A program made the translations under genes and the position numbers. The notes below the pieces were generated by a model. The model made no database searches. It had not been told where the DNA came from and saw only the letters and a program-made list of their open reading frames with translations. From CAZGMC01 sp964526565 (lineage in GTDB: Bacteria; Pseudomonadota; Alphaproteobacteria; DSM-16000; Inquilinaceae), in assembly GCA_964526565.1 (NCBI GenBank), contig CAZGMC010000097.1, forward strand, positions 1 through 15,894: a stretch of 15,894 nt of DNA, written 5' to 3'. This document shows, piece by piece, positions 1 to 8,680 of this stretch; within the stretch, counting starts at the first letter, position 1; every line of letters begins with the position of its first letter.

Positions 1-279
1 GCGAAGGCCGGGGTCCCCGCTGCGCTACCAACACAGGGCGAAACGACGTTCGTCGAAGGATGACGGACCGTGGTTCGCCTGCCATATCAGGTCTGTAATA
101 CATACGGGTCATCGCGGTCGGCCCCCGGCGCCGGCCGCTGCGGCTGACGGGTTTCGGCCATTGGTTGATCTCTTGACCAAACGATTTGATTGTATGATCG
201 GATGGCATCGACGGCCGGGACGTGGACGCGTAATGCGTCGCATGTTATGTCCCGAACGCAACGACCGGAAGGGCCCGAG

Positions 280-507
280 ATGGGGAAGAGCGGCAACATG
301 CATGACATCACGTTGGTCAGGCTGGAGATGAGCTACCTGGAGGCGCTTGAGGCCATCGCCGCCGGGGAGGGCAAGACGGTCACCGAACTGGTTCGGGAGG
401 TCGTCGCGGCCAACCACAACAGTTCGCCGACCAGCGCCCTGCGCATCTACGTGCTGAACTATTTCCGTGCCGCCAGCACGGCAGCCGAATCCATGGCCAG
501 GCATTGA
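280..507 (+). CDS. Small ribbon-helix-helix (RHH_4-like) protein
   Basis: This 75-residue protein has the pattern of the alphaproteobacterial RHH_4 family. It has a short strand (ITLVRLEMSYLEAL), a helix (EAIAAGEGKTVTELVREV), and a typical C-terminal signature (TSALRIYVLNYFRA). RHH proteins bind DNA as dimers through the paired strand, so a transcriptional role is likely, but the target is unknown. Two in-frame starts are plausible: ATG at 280, preceded by GGAAGGG, and ATG at 298, preceded by GGGGAAG. I chose 280; the longer opening at 190 has no family support. The gene converges on a PAS-RHH fusion gene whose C-terminus carries a related signature (ASAVRTYVLNYLF). The two may have arisen by duplication or may interact. 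Confidence 0.75.
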   Translation: MGKSGNMHDITLVRLEMSYLEALEAIAAGEGKTVTELVREVVAANHNSSPTSALRIYVLNYFRAASTAAESMARH

Positions 508-575
508 CGGCCGACCGCACGGGGCAACCGCGCGGCCGCGGCCATGCATCCGACAGGCGTGGCGGTGAGTGCAGT

Positions 576-589
576 CCGCACCGGTGCGG
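576..589. repeat. 14-bp perfect palindrome between convergent RHH genes
   Basis: CCGCACCGGTGCGG reads identically on both strands. It lies in the 121-bp gap between the converging RHH gene and the PAS-RHH gene. It could be an operator, or a weak stem with almost no loop. No T-tract follows on either strand, so it is not a convincing terminator. Confidence 0.5.
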
Positions 590-628
590 CCGTGGCGCTG
601 CGCCCGGCGCGCTCCGGGTCGCTGCGCG

Positions 629-1360
629 TCACGCAAGGACGGGCTCATAGACGCTCCGAAACAGGTAGTTGAGGACGTAGGTCCGCACCGCCGACGCGCG
701 ACTGGCGGTGCCGCGCGCGTCGTCGATCACCTTCATGATCTCGCTGAGCGGCGCATCCTGCTCGCGGGCGATGACCGTCAGCGCCGTCCAGAACTCCTCC
801 TCCATCCTGATGCTGGTCCGGCTGCCGTCGGCCAGGACCACGGACCGCATCACCTTGGGCGCGGCGCTGCAGCCGACATCGGCCGGGGTCAGCCGGGCCG
901 GCGCCGGTGCCGCCAGGCCGATCAGCGTCTCCATGGCCGCGTTGCCGGCATCCGCCGCGCTGATCGTCACCTCGCTGTGCGTGCCGATCTCGGACATCGC
1001 GAACACGCAGCCATGGTCCGGTTCGCGCGGGAACGGGATCATCAGGCACTGCTGACGCGGCTCGTCCGGATCCGGCGCGGCCAGCCACCAGTCCATCGTG
1101 GACCCCGCCCGGCACGCCGGCAAGTTCAGGTCGATCTCGTCGGCCAGCTCGGGCATGACTCCAAACAGCTGGCGGCAGGTGAGGCCGCGCGCCGCGGACG
1201 GGTCGTGCCGCAACAGCAGTGCCAGCGACCGGGTCGTGAACAGTACCCGCGGCAGGTCCTCGTAGACGAACACGGCGAAGCGGTAGTCGCTGTGATCCAC
1301 CAGGGCGTGCAGTGCGGAACCGATGGTGTTCAGCGTGTGCAGAACGTCGTCACGCGGCAT
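629..1360 (-). CDS. PAS-like sensor fused to a C-terminal RHH DNA-binding domain
   Basis: This 243-residue protein has two parts. Residues about 179-236 are a clear RHH_4-type domain: RTSIRMEEEFWTAL, a helix with SEIMKVID, and ASAVRTYVLNYLF. Residues about 25-125 have the texture of a PAS fold: a hydrophobic strand FAVFVYEDLPRVLF, then RSLALLLRHDPSAARG and QLFG, and later strands QQCLMIPF and GCVFAMSEI. The PAS reading is by pattern only. A linker rich in Ala and Pro joins the parts. The start overlaps the end of the upstream acyltransferase gene by 11 bp and has a full AAGGAGGT ribosome binding site, so the two genes are co-transcribed. The layout suggests a DNA-binding regulator gated by a small-molecule or redox signal; the ligand cannot be seen. 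Confidence 0.72.
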   Translation of the reverse strand: MPRDDVLHTLNTIGSALHALVDHSDYRFAVFVYEDLPRVLFTTRSLALLLRHDPSAARGLTCRQLFGVMPELADEIDLNLPACRAGSTMDWWLAAPDPDEPRQQCLMIPFPREPDHGCVFAMSEIGTHSEVTISAADAGNAAMETLIGLAAPAPARLTPADVGCSAAPKVMRSVVLADGSRTSIRMEEEFWTALTVIAREQDAPLSEIMKVIDDARGTASRASAVRTYVLNYLFRSVYEPVLA

Positions 1361-1940
1361 GGGCCAGCACCTCCTTGGGCCAGTTTCCTTCCGGCAGGGC
1401 CAGCAGGTCTTCCAGCTGCTGGGTGCCGATATTGTCGATGCTGAACGGAGAGGACCGGACGCCGCCGCGCGTCGTCGGCACGACGATGGGGACCAGTGTT
1501 TCGTCCGAGCAGAGGATCGGTTCGCCGCAGGGCACGCCGCCGCGGCGCATCCAGAACTTCAGGATGCGGTCGCGCGCCAGTCCGGTAATGCGCTCATAGC
1601 CCTTCTGCTGGCACAGGTCCAAAGCGTGCTCAACCAGGGCATTCAGGACTGAGGGCTGGCGGTAGCGCTTGCGGATGGCCAGCCGCTCCAGCCGGGCATA
1701 GTCCGGGAACCAGCGGATGCGGAACGCGCCCACCGGCTCGTCGCCAATGGTCGCCAGCAGGTGCGTGGCCGACTGGTCGTTGCCGTCGAACTCCAGCGCA
1801 TACGCGCAATCCTCCTCGCCGAGGAACACGGCGGCACGGACAACTATCACTTTCATAAGGTCGTCCATGCCATGAACAACTTTTACGCAAAGCTGGTTCT
1901 GCGTTTTTGTATGCAGAGGATCATACATGAAGCCGTCCAT
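1350..1940 (-). CDS. GNAT-family N-acyltransferase
   Basis: This 196-residue protein resembles GNAT acetyltransferases that transfer an acyl group from acyl-CoA to an amine. The pattern VRAAVFLGEEDCAYALEF (34-51), DGND with ATHLLA (52-63) and DEPVGAFRIRWF (67-78) is the family's N-terminal core. LERLAIRKRYR (84-94) is the strand leading to the CoA pyrophosphate loop. The usual R/Q-x-x-G-x-G/A motif is degenerate here (RQPSVLNA, no glycine), so activity or donor use may be altered. The start at 1940 is set by AGGAGG eight bases upstream; the frame stays open further back into the lysR gene as an antisense artefact. Residues 140-196 form a tail of no recognised family. The substrate is unknown. 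The gene is co-transcribed with the PAS-RHH gene and divergent from a LysR regulator. Confidence 0.75.
   Translation of the reverse strand: MDGFMYDPLHTKTQNQLCVKVVHGMDDLMKVIVVRAAVFLGEEDCAYALEFDGNDQSATHLLATIGDEPVGAFRIRWFPDYARLERLAIRKRYRQPSVLNALVEHALDLCQQKGYERITGLARDRILKFWMRRGGVPCGEPILCSDETLVPIVVPTTRGGVRSSPFSIDNIGTQQLEDLLALPEGNWPKEVLAHAA
1369..1376 (-). promoter_or_regulatory. Consensus Shine-Dalgarno of the PAS-RHH gene
   Basis: On the minus strand AAGGAGGT lies eight bases before the ATG at 1360, inside the 3' end of the acyltransferase gene. It is a full match to the anti-Shine-Dalgarno and settles the start. It suggests the downstream gene is translated at least as well as the upstream one. 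Confidence 0.8.
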
Positions 1941-2057
1941 GACCCCTTCCTCCTGTATGCCGTTGTTGATTGGTGTCCCGTTGCCATGGGGTGTATCCTG
2001 ACGGGGCAAGCCGGAAGGCTGAACAGGAAAGAGTCCCATAGCGGGATGCACTGATGC

Positions 2058-2990
2058 ATGGATCAGGGCCGCGCCTTTGACTGGAACGATGCCAAGCTGA
2101 TCCTGGCAGTCGCCCGCACGGGCAGCTTCTCGGGAGCGGCGCTGGCCCTGCGTCTGGATCAGGCGACCGTCAGCCGCCGCATTGCCGACCTGGAGCATCA
2201 GGCCGGCCGGCCGCTGTTCGAACGCCGCAGGAAGGGCGCGCGCCCGACCGAGGCCGGCCTGCGCCTGGTCGAACAGGCCGCCGAACTGGAGCGGGTGGCG
2301 CGGCGTTTCGAGCAGAGCATGCAGGAGGTGGGCAGCATGCCGCCGCGGCCGGTGCGCATCGCCGCGACGGAAGGCATCGTCGAGTATCTGCTGCTGCCGG
2401 GGCTGCTCGGCCTGCCCGAAGGACCGCTGAAGCCGCCGGTGGATCCGCGCACGGATCCCCTGCCGCCGATGACCTTTGTCCACGAGTCACAGGCCGCCGA
2501 GGCCGACCTCGCCATCCTGACGCTCGGCCCCGACCTGGTGCCGCCCGGCAGCGCGGCGCAGCGGGTCCGGCGGCTCGGCTACATGCGGTTCGTCCCGGTG
2601 GCGCCGACGGCCTATCTGACCGCCAACCCGCCGCCCGATGACTTCGACGCCATCTCCGTCCGGCCGCTGCTCACGCATCTCCTGTACCCGAGCGATCCGG
2701 GCCTGGCGCCCTGGAACGAACTGGTGCAGGCGGCCAAGTCCGGCCCGACCCTGACGCTGCCGTCCAGCGGCACCCTGGTCAAGGCGCTCAAGTCCTACGG
2801 CGGCGTCAGCCTGCTGCCGACCTATACCCCGCTGTGCGAGCCGGACCTGCGGGTGCTGGACATGGTCGTGCCGGAGATGGGCATCGCCCTGTGGATCTGC
2901 GCCCATGAGGATGCGCTGCGCGAGCCCAGCGTGCGCCGCTTCTACGACATGATCTCCGAGATGTTCCTGCGCTCCCCCTGGTTCCGTTGA
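2058..2990 (+). CDS. LysR-family transcriptional regulator
   Basis: The 310-residue protein begins with a typical LysR winged helix-turn-helix. FDWNDAKLILAVARTGSFSGAA and DQATVSRRIADLEHQAG are followed by LFERRRKGARPTEAG, spanning residues 7-67. A linker helix follows, then a C-terminal half of about 220 residues in the place of the effector domain; that half is less recognisable. LysR proteins usually control a divergent neighbour and often themselves. Here the divergent unit is the GNAT/PAS-RHH pair, with 117 bp between the two starts, so regulation of that pair is the natural inference. The effector is unknown. Confidence 0.88.
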   Translation: MDQGRAFDWNDAKLILAVARTGSFSGAALALRLDQATVSRRIADLEHQAGRPLFERRRKGARPTEAGLRLVEQAAELERVARRFEQSMQEVGSMPPRPVRIAATEGIVEYLLLPGLLGLPEGPLKPPVDPRTDPLPPMTFVHESQAAEADLAILTLGPDLVPPGSAAQRVRRLGYMRFVPVAPTAYLTANPPPDDFDAISVRPLLTHLLYPSDPGLAPWNELVQAAKSGPTLTLPSSGTLVKALKSYGGVSLLPTYTPLCEPDLRVLDMVVPEMGIALWICAHEDALREPSVRRFYDMISEMFLRSPWFR

Positions 2991-3071
2991 GGCGCCGCTG
3001 ACACGGCCGCCGGCCAGGGCCAGGCACCGCCGACGCCCCCGCCGTTACGACGACCGTGGCCGCGGCGCACG

Positions 3072-3218
3072 CTGGCCGCGGCAGTGGTCCATGCGACAAG
3101 CCATGAAATCATTCCGGAGACCCACCGGCGCGGCTATGAGAACTATCGAACGACGGGACGCGTCGTCGGTCTGGTGGTGATGATGTTCGTCGACGTGGTC
3201 CTCGGTCAGGCGCGTTGA
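3072..3218 (+). pseudogene. C-terminal remnant of a ZIP-family metal transporter
   Basis: Reading the plus strand in one frame gives LAAAVVHATSHEIIPETHR, then RGYENYRTTGRVVGLVVMMF, then VDVVLGQAR and a TGA at 3216-3218. The motif SHEIIPETHR plus a GLVVMMF-type helix is characteristic of the last two membrane segments of ZIP (ZupT-like) divalent metal transporters, where the His and Glu residues help bind metal. ZIP proteins are about 250-300 residues long. Only about 48 residues are visible and I see no matching sequence upstream as far as the lysR stop at 2990. There is no credible start either. This is best read as a gene remnant left by deletion. The rest of the 2991-3359 gap holds nothing else I can identify except a possible mucR promoter. 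Confidence 0.65.
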
Positions 3219-3309
3219 GCGGCATGGTGGGCCAAACGGTGCCAAAAAAGGCCCGGCGACAGTGCCGCTCTGGCCCTCGGCAAGGCATTCCGGTGTAAGT
3301 CGAAACCTC

Positions 3310-3338
3310 TTGCGCATTCGCCGCGGCCTACTCATATT
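3310..3338 (+). promoter_or_regulatory. Possible sigma-70-type promoter of mucR
   Basis: TTGCGC at 3310-3315 and CATATT at 3333-3338 are separated by 17 bases, in a locally AT-richer patch just before the mucR start. MucR proteins commonly repress their own genes at AT-rich sites, so this patch is also where an operator would be expected. This is a pattern match only. Confidence 0.35.
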
Positions 3339-3371
3339 TACTGTCGCCAATGAATACCAATGGGACAAGCA

Positions 3372-3800
3372 ATGACGAAGGACATCCCCAAGGCCGACCT
3401 GCTCAACATGACGGCGCAGATCGTTTCCAGCTATGTGAGCCACAACACCGTCTCCAGCAATCAGCTGAGCGGCTTGATTGAGAGCGTCAGCCGGGCGATC
3501 GCCAGCGTGGGTCAGGAGGCTGAACAGCCGCCTGAGGTCGAAAAGCAGAAGCCGGCGGTGCCAATCAAGCGCAGTGTCCAGAACGATCACCTGATCTGCC
3601 TGGAGTGCGGCGAGAAGCTGACCATGCTCAAGCGCCACCTGCGCACCAACCACGACATGACTCCCGAGGAATACCGGGAGAAGTGGGGCCTGTCGTCCGA
3701 TTACCCGATGGTCGCCCCGGCCTATGCCGAGCAGCGCTCGCAGCTGGCCAAGACCATCGGCCTCGGCTCCAAGACCCGCCGCGGTCGCAGCGCCGCCTGA
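3372..3800 (+). CDS. mucR: MucR/Ros-family zinc-finger transcriptional regulator
   Basis: MucR/Ros proteins are alphaproteobacterial repressors with a prokaryotic Cys2His2 zinc finger. They control surface polysaccharide, motility and cell-cycle genes. From the ATG at 3372 the protein is 142 residues. The N-terminal helices (KADLLNMTAQIVSSYVSHNT) match the family's oligomerisation region. The finger is C76-LE-C79, nine residues, H89, four residues, H94. It is followed by the conserved TPEEYREKWGL and YPMVAPAYAEQRS. An ATG at 3360 in the same frame would add four residues; neither start has a strong ribosome binding site. The gene stands alone, and a tandem repeat begins 12 bases after its stop. 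Confidence 0.92.
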   Translation: MTKDIPKADLLNMTAQIVSSYVSHNTVSSNQLSGLIESVSRAIASVGQEAEQPPEVEKQKPAVPIKRSVQNDHLICLECGEKLTMLKRHLRTNHDMTPEEYREKWGLSSDYPMVAPAYAEQRSQLAKTIGLGSKTRRGRSAA

Positions 3801-3811
3801 TCCTCGCGCCC

Positions 3812-4036
3812 GGCCTGGGCGCGGCCTGGGCGCGGCCTGGGCGCGGCCTGGGCGCGGCCTGGGCGCGGCCNNNNNNNNNNNNNNNNNNNNNNNNNNNNNN
3901 NNNNNNNNNNNNNNNNNNNNNNNNNNNNNNNNNNNNNNNNNNNNNNNNNNNNNNNNNNNNNNNNNNNNNNTGGGCGCGGCCTGGGCGCGGCCTGGGCGCG
4001 GCCTGGGCGCGGCCTGGGCGCGGCCTGGGCGCGGCC
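3812..4036. repeat. 11-bp tandem repeat array interrupted by an assembly gap
   Basis: The unit GGCCTGGGCGC repeats without error for 59 bases before and 66 bases after a run of exactly 100 N (3871-3970). That is about 5.4 and 6 visible copies, and the phase continues across the gap as drawn. The true copy number is unknown because the N run is a placeholder. Eleven is not a multiple of three, so the open frames through it on both strands are low-complexity artefacts. The array begins 12 bases after the mucR stop and may affect its transcript end. A collapsed or expanded array is the likely reason the assembly broke here. Confidence 0.9.
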
Positions 4037-4334
4037 CGAAGGCCGACGGGACGACCGGGAGGAAACGGCGGATCCGGCGCCGGACAAGGTCGCGTTCCCT
4101 TCTGCCTGCCTTTTTTTGGGAGGGGACGCGGAGCTGTCTTCAATGACGGCCGTGTCGAATGACGGCCGTGTCGTGGGCATCATGGCCGGGCGCCTGCCCG
4201 CTGCGCCGGCCCGCTGCGCCTGCCCCGGCGGATGGGCCGCTAGTGTCACGCCTGCAGCGGTTGTCCGGTCAGGACCGGGCGATGCGGTCAGGGCCGGGCA
4301 GGATGCCTGGCTTGGATAATGTGCCGGGCGTCTT
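4037..4334. other. Non-coding spacer with several short duplications
   Basis: No gene is visible between the 11-bp array and the MlaC-like gene. The spacer holds a 12-bp perfect palindrome (TCCGGCGCCGGA, 4073-4084) and a T7 run at 4111-4117. It also holds an exact 16-bp tandem duplication (AATGACGGCCGTGTCG at 4142-4157 and 4158-4173). A 15-bp near-duplicate, CGGTCAGGACCGGGC, lies at 4266-4280 and 4285-4299 with one mismatch. The palindrome lies too far from the T run to be a clear terminator. Confidence 0.6.
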
Positions 4335-4952
4335 TCAACTCTGCCGCTGGCGGGCAATCGTGTCCTCGATCTCGCGGATCAGGCCGTCGAAGCCGCGTGC
4401 CTCGATCACCTCGGCATATTCCGAACGCCGCATGGCCAGCTCGCTGAACGTGCCGTCGAGCAAGATATCGACGATCCGCCAGTCGTCGCCGTCGGGCAGC
4501 AGCACGAAGTCGACATTGATCGGGCCGTCGTCCGGCCGCATCAGCCGGTTGCGCACCAGCACGGCGCCGCGCGGCCCGGGCTGCTCTCCCCTGACGGCGA
4601 AGTATTCCCCCGACCAGCCGGAGAACCGCTTGGCAAAGGTGGCGATGCTGAGGCGGGCGAACGACTCCACCAGACGTTCGCGCTGGGCGTCGCTGAGGCT
4701 TTCCCAGTGCCGCGGCCCGACGACGAACCGCGCCATGGCGCCGAAGTCGAAGCTTTCGGTCAGCACCGGCTGCAGCAGAGCATAGCGCCCTTCGAAGCCC
4801 AGGTCCTCGGCGTTGCGCATGGCCTCGATCAGCGCCTGGTTGAGCCCCTCGACCGTGCCCTGCGGCGTGTCCGCCGCGGCAACAGGCCGTGCCAGGCCGA
4901 ATGCCAGGGTGATGGCGGCGGCGGCGGTGCGCAACAAAGGTGTCAAGGTCAT
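4335..4952 (-). CDS. MlaC/Ttg2D/HpnM-like periplasmic lipid-binding protein
   Basis: This 205-residue protein has a Sec signal peptide (residues 1-27, hydrophobic stretch ending PVAAA). The mature domain is of the MlaC type. MlaC carries phospholipid between the outer membrane and an inner-membrane ABC transporter; the relative HpnM is linked to hopanoid loci. Family marks include GRYALLQPVLTESFDFGAMARFVVG (56-79) and later LSDAQRERLVESFARL. Further marks are FVLLPDGDDWRIVDILLDG (149-167) and a C-terminal GFDGLIREI. The start at 4952 is chosen for GGAGGAGGG nine bases upstream and the signal peptide directly after it. An in-frame ATG at 5105 with a purine-rich leader would add 51 residues and bury the signal. 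No mlaD, mlaE or mlaF gene is nearby, so its partners must be elsewhere. Confidence 0.85.
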   Translation of the reverse strand: MTLTPLLRTAAAAITLAFGLARPVAAADTPQGTVEGLNQALIEAMRNAEDLGFEGRYALLQPVLTESFDFGAMARFVVGPRHWESLSDAQRERLVESFARLSIATFAKRFSGWSGEYFAVRGEQPGPRGAVLVRNRLMRPDDGPINVDFVLLPDGDDWRIVDILLDGTFSELAMRRSEYAEVIEARGFDGLIREIEDTIARQRQS

Positions 4953-5336
4953 GAGTTCCCTCCTCCGGTTGGCTCGGCTTGCGGCCGCCCCCGTGGCCGG
5001 CACGGACGCCGGAGACACCTCCCTTCCGTGTCCGGGCACGCTGTTGCCCGCCGTCTCGTTCTCGTGTCCGAGACTGTCGCCTGTCTGCACCGATGCCGTC
5101 CTCATCCCGCCCTTCTCCCGCCCTTCTCCCGCCGTGGTGGCGGCGGCTGGCGGGGCAGGCAAAGCAGGGATTATGATCGCGGTATCAGCCTGTTAATTCT
5201 AATACTTAATGTACATCCTTAAAGAAATGTCACACGCTGCAGCAGCCCTGCAACACCTGTAGACGCGGTTGGCACCGGCGCCCGGCGGGGCTAGAGTGAG
5301 CAGCCCCCACCGCCCCGCAGCAGGAGCCGGCCCGCC
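4953..5336. other. Divergent promoter region between the mlaC-like gene and trpB
   Basis: This 384-bp region contains no convincing gene. A strikingly AT-rich island at about 5170-5230 stands out against the GC-rich background and is the likely place for divergent promoters, but I cannot assign boxes with confidence. An exact 11-bp tandem pair (CCCTTCTCCCG) lies at 5110-5131. A possible leader hairpin precedes trpB and is listed separately. Confidence 0.5.
5287..5307 (+). promoter_or_regulatory. Leader hairpin just before the trpB ribosome binding site
   Basis: GGGGCT (5287-5292) and AGCCCC (5302-5307) form a perfect 6-bp stem with a 9-base loop, 14 bases before the AGGAG at 5322. It could influence trpB translation. 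There is no Trp-rich leader peptide or T-tract, so it does not look like a classical trp attenuator. Confidence 0.35.
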
Positions 5337-6577
<1,241 letters not shown>

Positions 6578-6578
<1 letters not shown>

Positions 6579-7414
6579 TGAGCGAGGGCGGCTCCGCGCG
6601 CATCGCCCGCCGGTTCGAGGCGCTGCACCACGCCGGGCGCGGCGGCCTGGTCACCTTCATCACCGCCGGCGACCCGGACCCGGAGACCAGCCTTGCCCTG
6701 CTGCGCGGCCTGCCGGCGGCGGGCGCCGACGTGATGGAGCTCGGCATGCCGTTCAGCGACCCGATGGCCGACGGCCCGGCCATCCAGGCGGCCTCGCTGC
6801 GGGCGATCAAGGCGGGGATGACGCTGGCCGGCACGCTGGACCTGGTGGCGCGGTTCCGCGACGGTGACGGCGAGACGCCGGTCGTGCTGATGGGCTATTT
6901 CAACCCGGTCTACAGCTACGGCGTCGACCGCTTCCTGCACGATGCGCGCGAGGCCGGCGTCGACGGCCTGATCGTCGTCGACCTGCCGCCGGAGGAGGAC
7001 GACGAGCTGTGCCTGCCGGCGGTGGCGGCGGGCCTGAGTTTCATCAGGCTGGCGACGCCGACCACCGACGACGCGCGGCTGCCGGCGGTGCTGACCTGCA
7101 CCAGCGGCTTCGTCTACTACGTCTCGATCACCGGCACCACCGGCGCCGCCTCGGCCGCCGACAGCGTCATCGGCGAGGCGGTGGCCCGCCTGCGCCGGCA
7201 CACCCACCTGCCCGTCGCCGTCGGCTTCGGCATCAAGACGCCGGAGCAGGTGGGCCGCGTCGCCGCCCAGGCCGACGCCGCCGTGGTCGGCTCGGCCATC
7301 GTCCAGCGCATCGCCGCCAACCTGGACGACAGCGGCGCCGCCCGGCCGGGCCTGGTCGAGGACGTGCTCGGCATGGTGCGGGATCTGGCCGGGGGGATAC
7401 ACGGAAACCGCTGA
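6578..7414 (+). CDS. trpA: Tryptophan synthase alpha subunit
   Basis: TrpA cleaves indole-3-glycerol phosphate to indole and glyceraldehyde 3-phosphate, then passes indole to TrpB through the complex tunnel. The 278-residue TIM barrel has both catalytic residues: E54 in MELGMPFSDP and D65 in MADGPAIQ. The phosphate-binding loops are GFGIK (216-220) and VGSAIV (237-242), and SITGTTGA (183-190) forms the mobile loop region. The ATG shares one base with the trpB stop (TGATG), so translation is coupled and the subunits are made together. The frame is open far upstream only as an artefact of trpB. In many relatives accD and folC follow; here convergent aqpZ does. Confidence 0.97.
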
Positions 7415-7567
7415 CATCCTCTGCGACGGCTGCCACTTTGCCGTGTGATCCCCATCAGGGGAGCCGTTGCCGGTGGCGAACGGCACCGGTCAGCAGGAGC
7501 GGCCGCTCATGGTGCCCACACCGCGTTGACCTGAGCCCGGTGCCGTGCGGGCGATCATCCGCACTGT

Positions 7568-7599
7568 GCCCGGCGCCGCACCGTTGTGCGACGCCGGGC
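7568..7599. terminator. Strong stem-loop between convergent trpA and aqpZ
   Basis: GCCCGGCG (7568-7575) pairs perfectly with CGCCGGGC (7592-7599), and an inner stem GCAC/GTGC (7578-7581 with 7586-7589) closes a CGTT loop. A 2-by-2 internal mismatch separates the stems. It sits 12 bp beyond the end of aqpZ and 154 bp past trpA. There is no T-tract, so it may act as a bidirectional pause or RNA end-protecting element. A second, weaker stem (GCCGTT/AACGGC, 7463-7484) lies closer to trpA. Confidence 0.5.
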
Positions 7600-7611
7600 A
7601 ATCCGTGGCGA

Positions 7612-8361
<750 letters not shown>

Positions 8362-8387
8362 TGCGCACTCCTTCGTCTTTGGAAAAA

Positions 8388-8416
8388 ATTGTCGAAACCT
8401 GATCAAGGTATGGAAA
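8388..8416 (-). promoter_or_regulatory. Possible sigma-70-type promoter of aqpZ
   Basis: On the minus strand TTTCCA (8416-8411) and GACAAT (8393-8388) are 17 bases apart. Each matches four of six consensus positions, and the predicted transcript start is about 20 bases before the aqpZ ATG. Confidence 0.4.
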
Positions 8417-8680
8417 AAGGATGCGAATACCTGCAGAGCTTCTTCCACTACCGTCTTTAGTCCGAAAATATTCTGTGGCCAGTGGCTTAAGTCTTTCTGC
8501 CGATTGGCATTGGCAGCCGGCAGCCAGGAGCGCGCGTCAAATGCCCGGGCAAGGCTGCCGCACCACCTTTACGGTTCATTAAAGTGCTCTGATTTGTGTG
8601 GTCATCCGACCCGCCCGATACCGCATGCCCCATGCATCGCGCATTGCACCGCCGGCGGCGCGGCGCCGAATCCATGGCTC

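Noticed and set aside
1..63. Open frame from the window start ending at a TGA (61-63)
   Set aside because: About 20 residues with no recognisable pattern. It could be the end of a gene running in from the left, but this cannot be supported. I saw nothing else in 1-279.
78..91. CCTG-N6-CAGG dyad resembling a LuxR-type box
   Set aside because: No LuxR or LuxI homologue is in the window. The GNAT protein is not LuxI-like, and the dyad is short enough to occur by chance.
173..198. TTGACC and TATGAT as a promoter for the small RHH gene
   Set aside because: The spacer is only 14 bases, too short for a normal sigma-70 promoter.
1908..1927. Inverted repeat TGTATG / CATACA near the GNAT start
   Set aside because: It lies within the coding sequence (codons 5-11), is only 6 bp per arm, and has no supporting evidence as an operator.
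1941..2483. N-terminal extension of the GNAT frame up to 2483
   Set aside because: It is antisense to lysR and has shadow composition. AGGAGG before the ATG at 1940 gives a clear start.
3605..4357. Several open frames on both strands through the 11-bp array
   Set aside because: They are repeats of Gly-Ala-Arg-Pro-type residues interrupted by N. The array length is unknown and no start or family pattern supports them.
5227..5262. Eleven-codon open frame before trpB as a trp leader peptide
   Set aside because: It contains no tryptophan codons and is not followed by a convincing attenuator with a T-tract.
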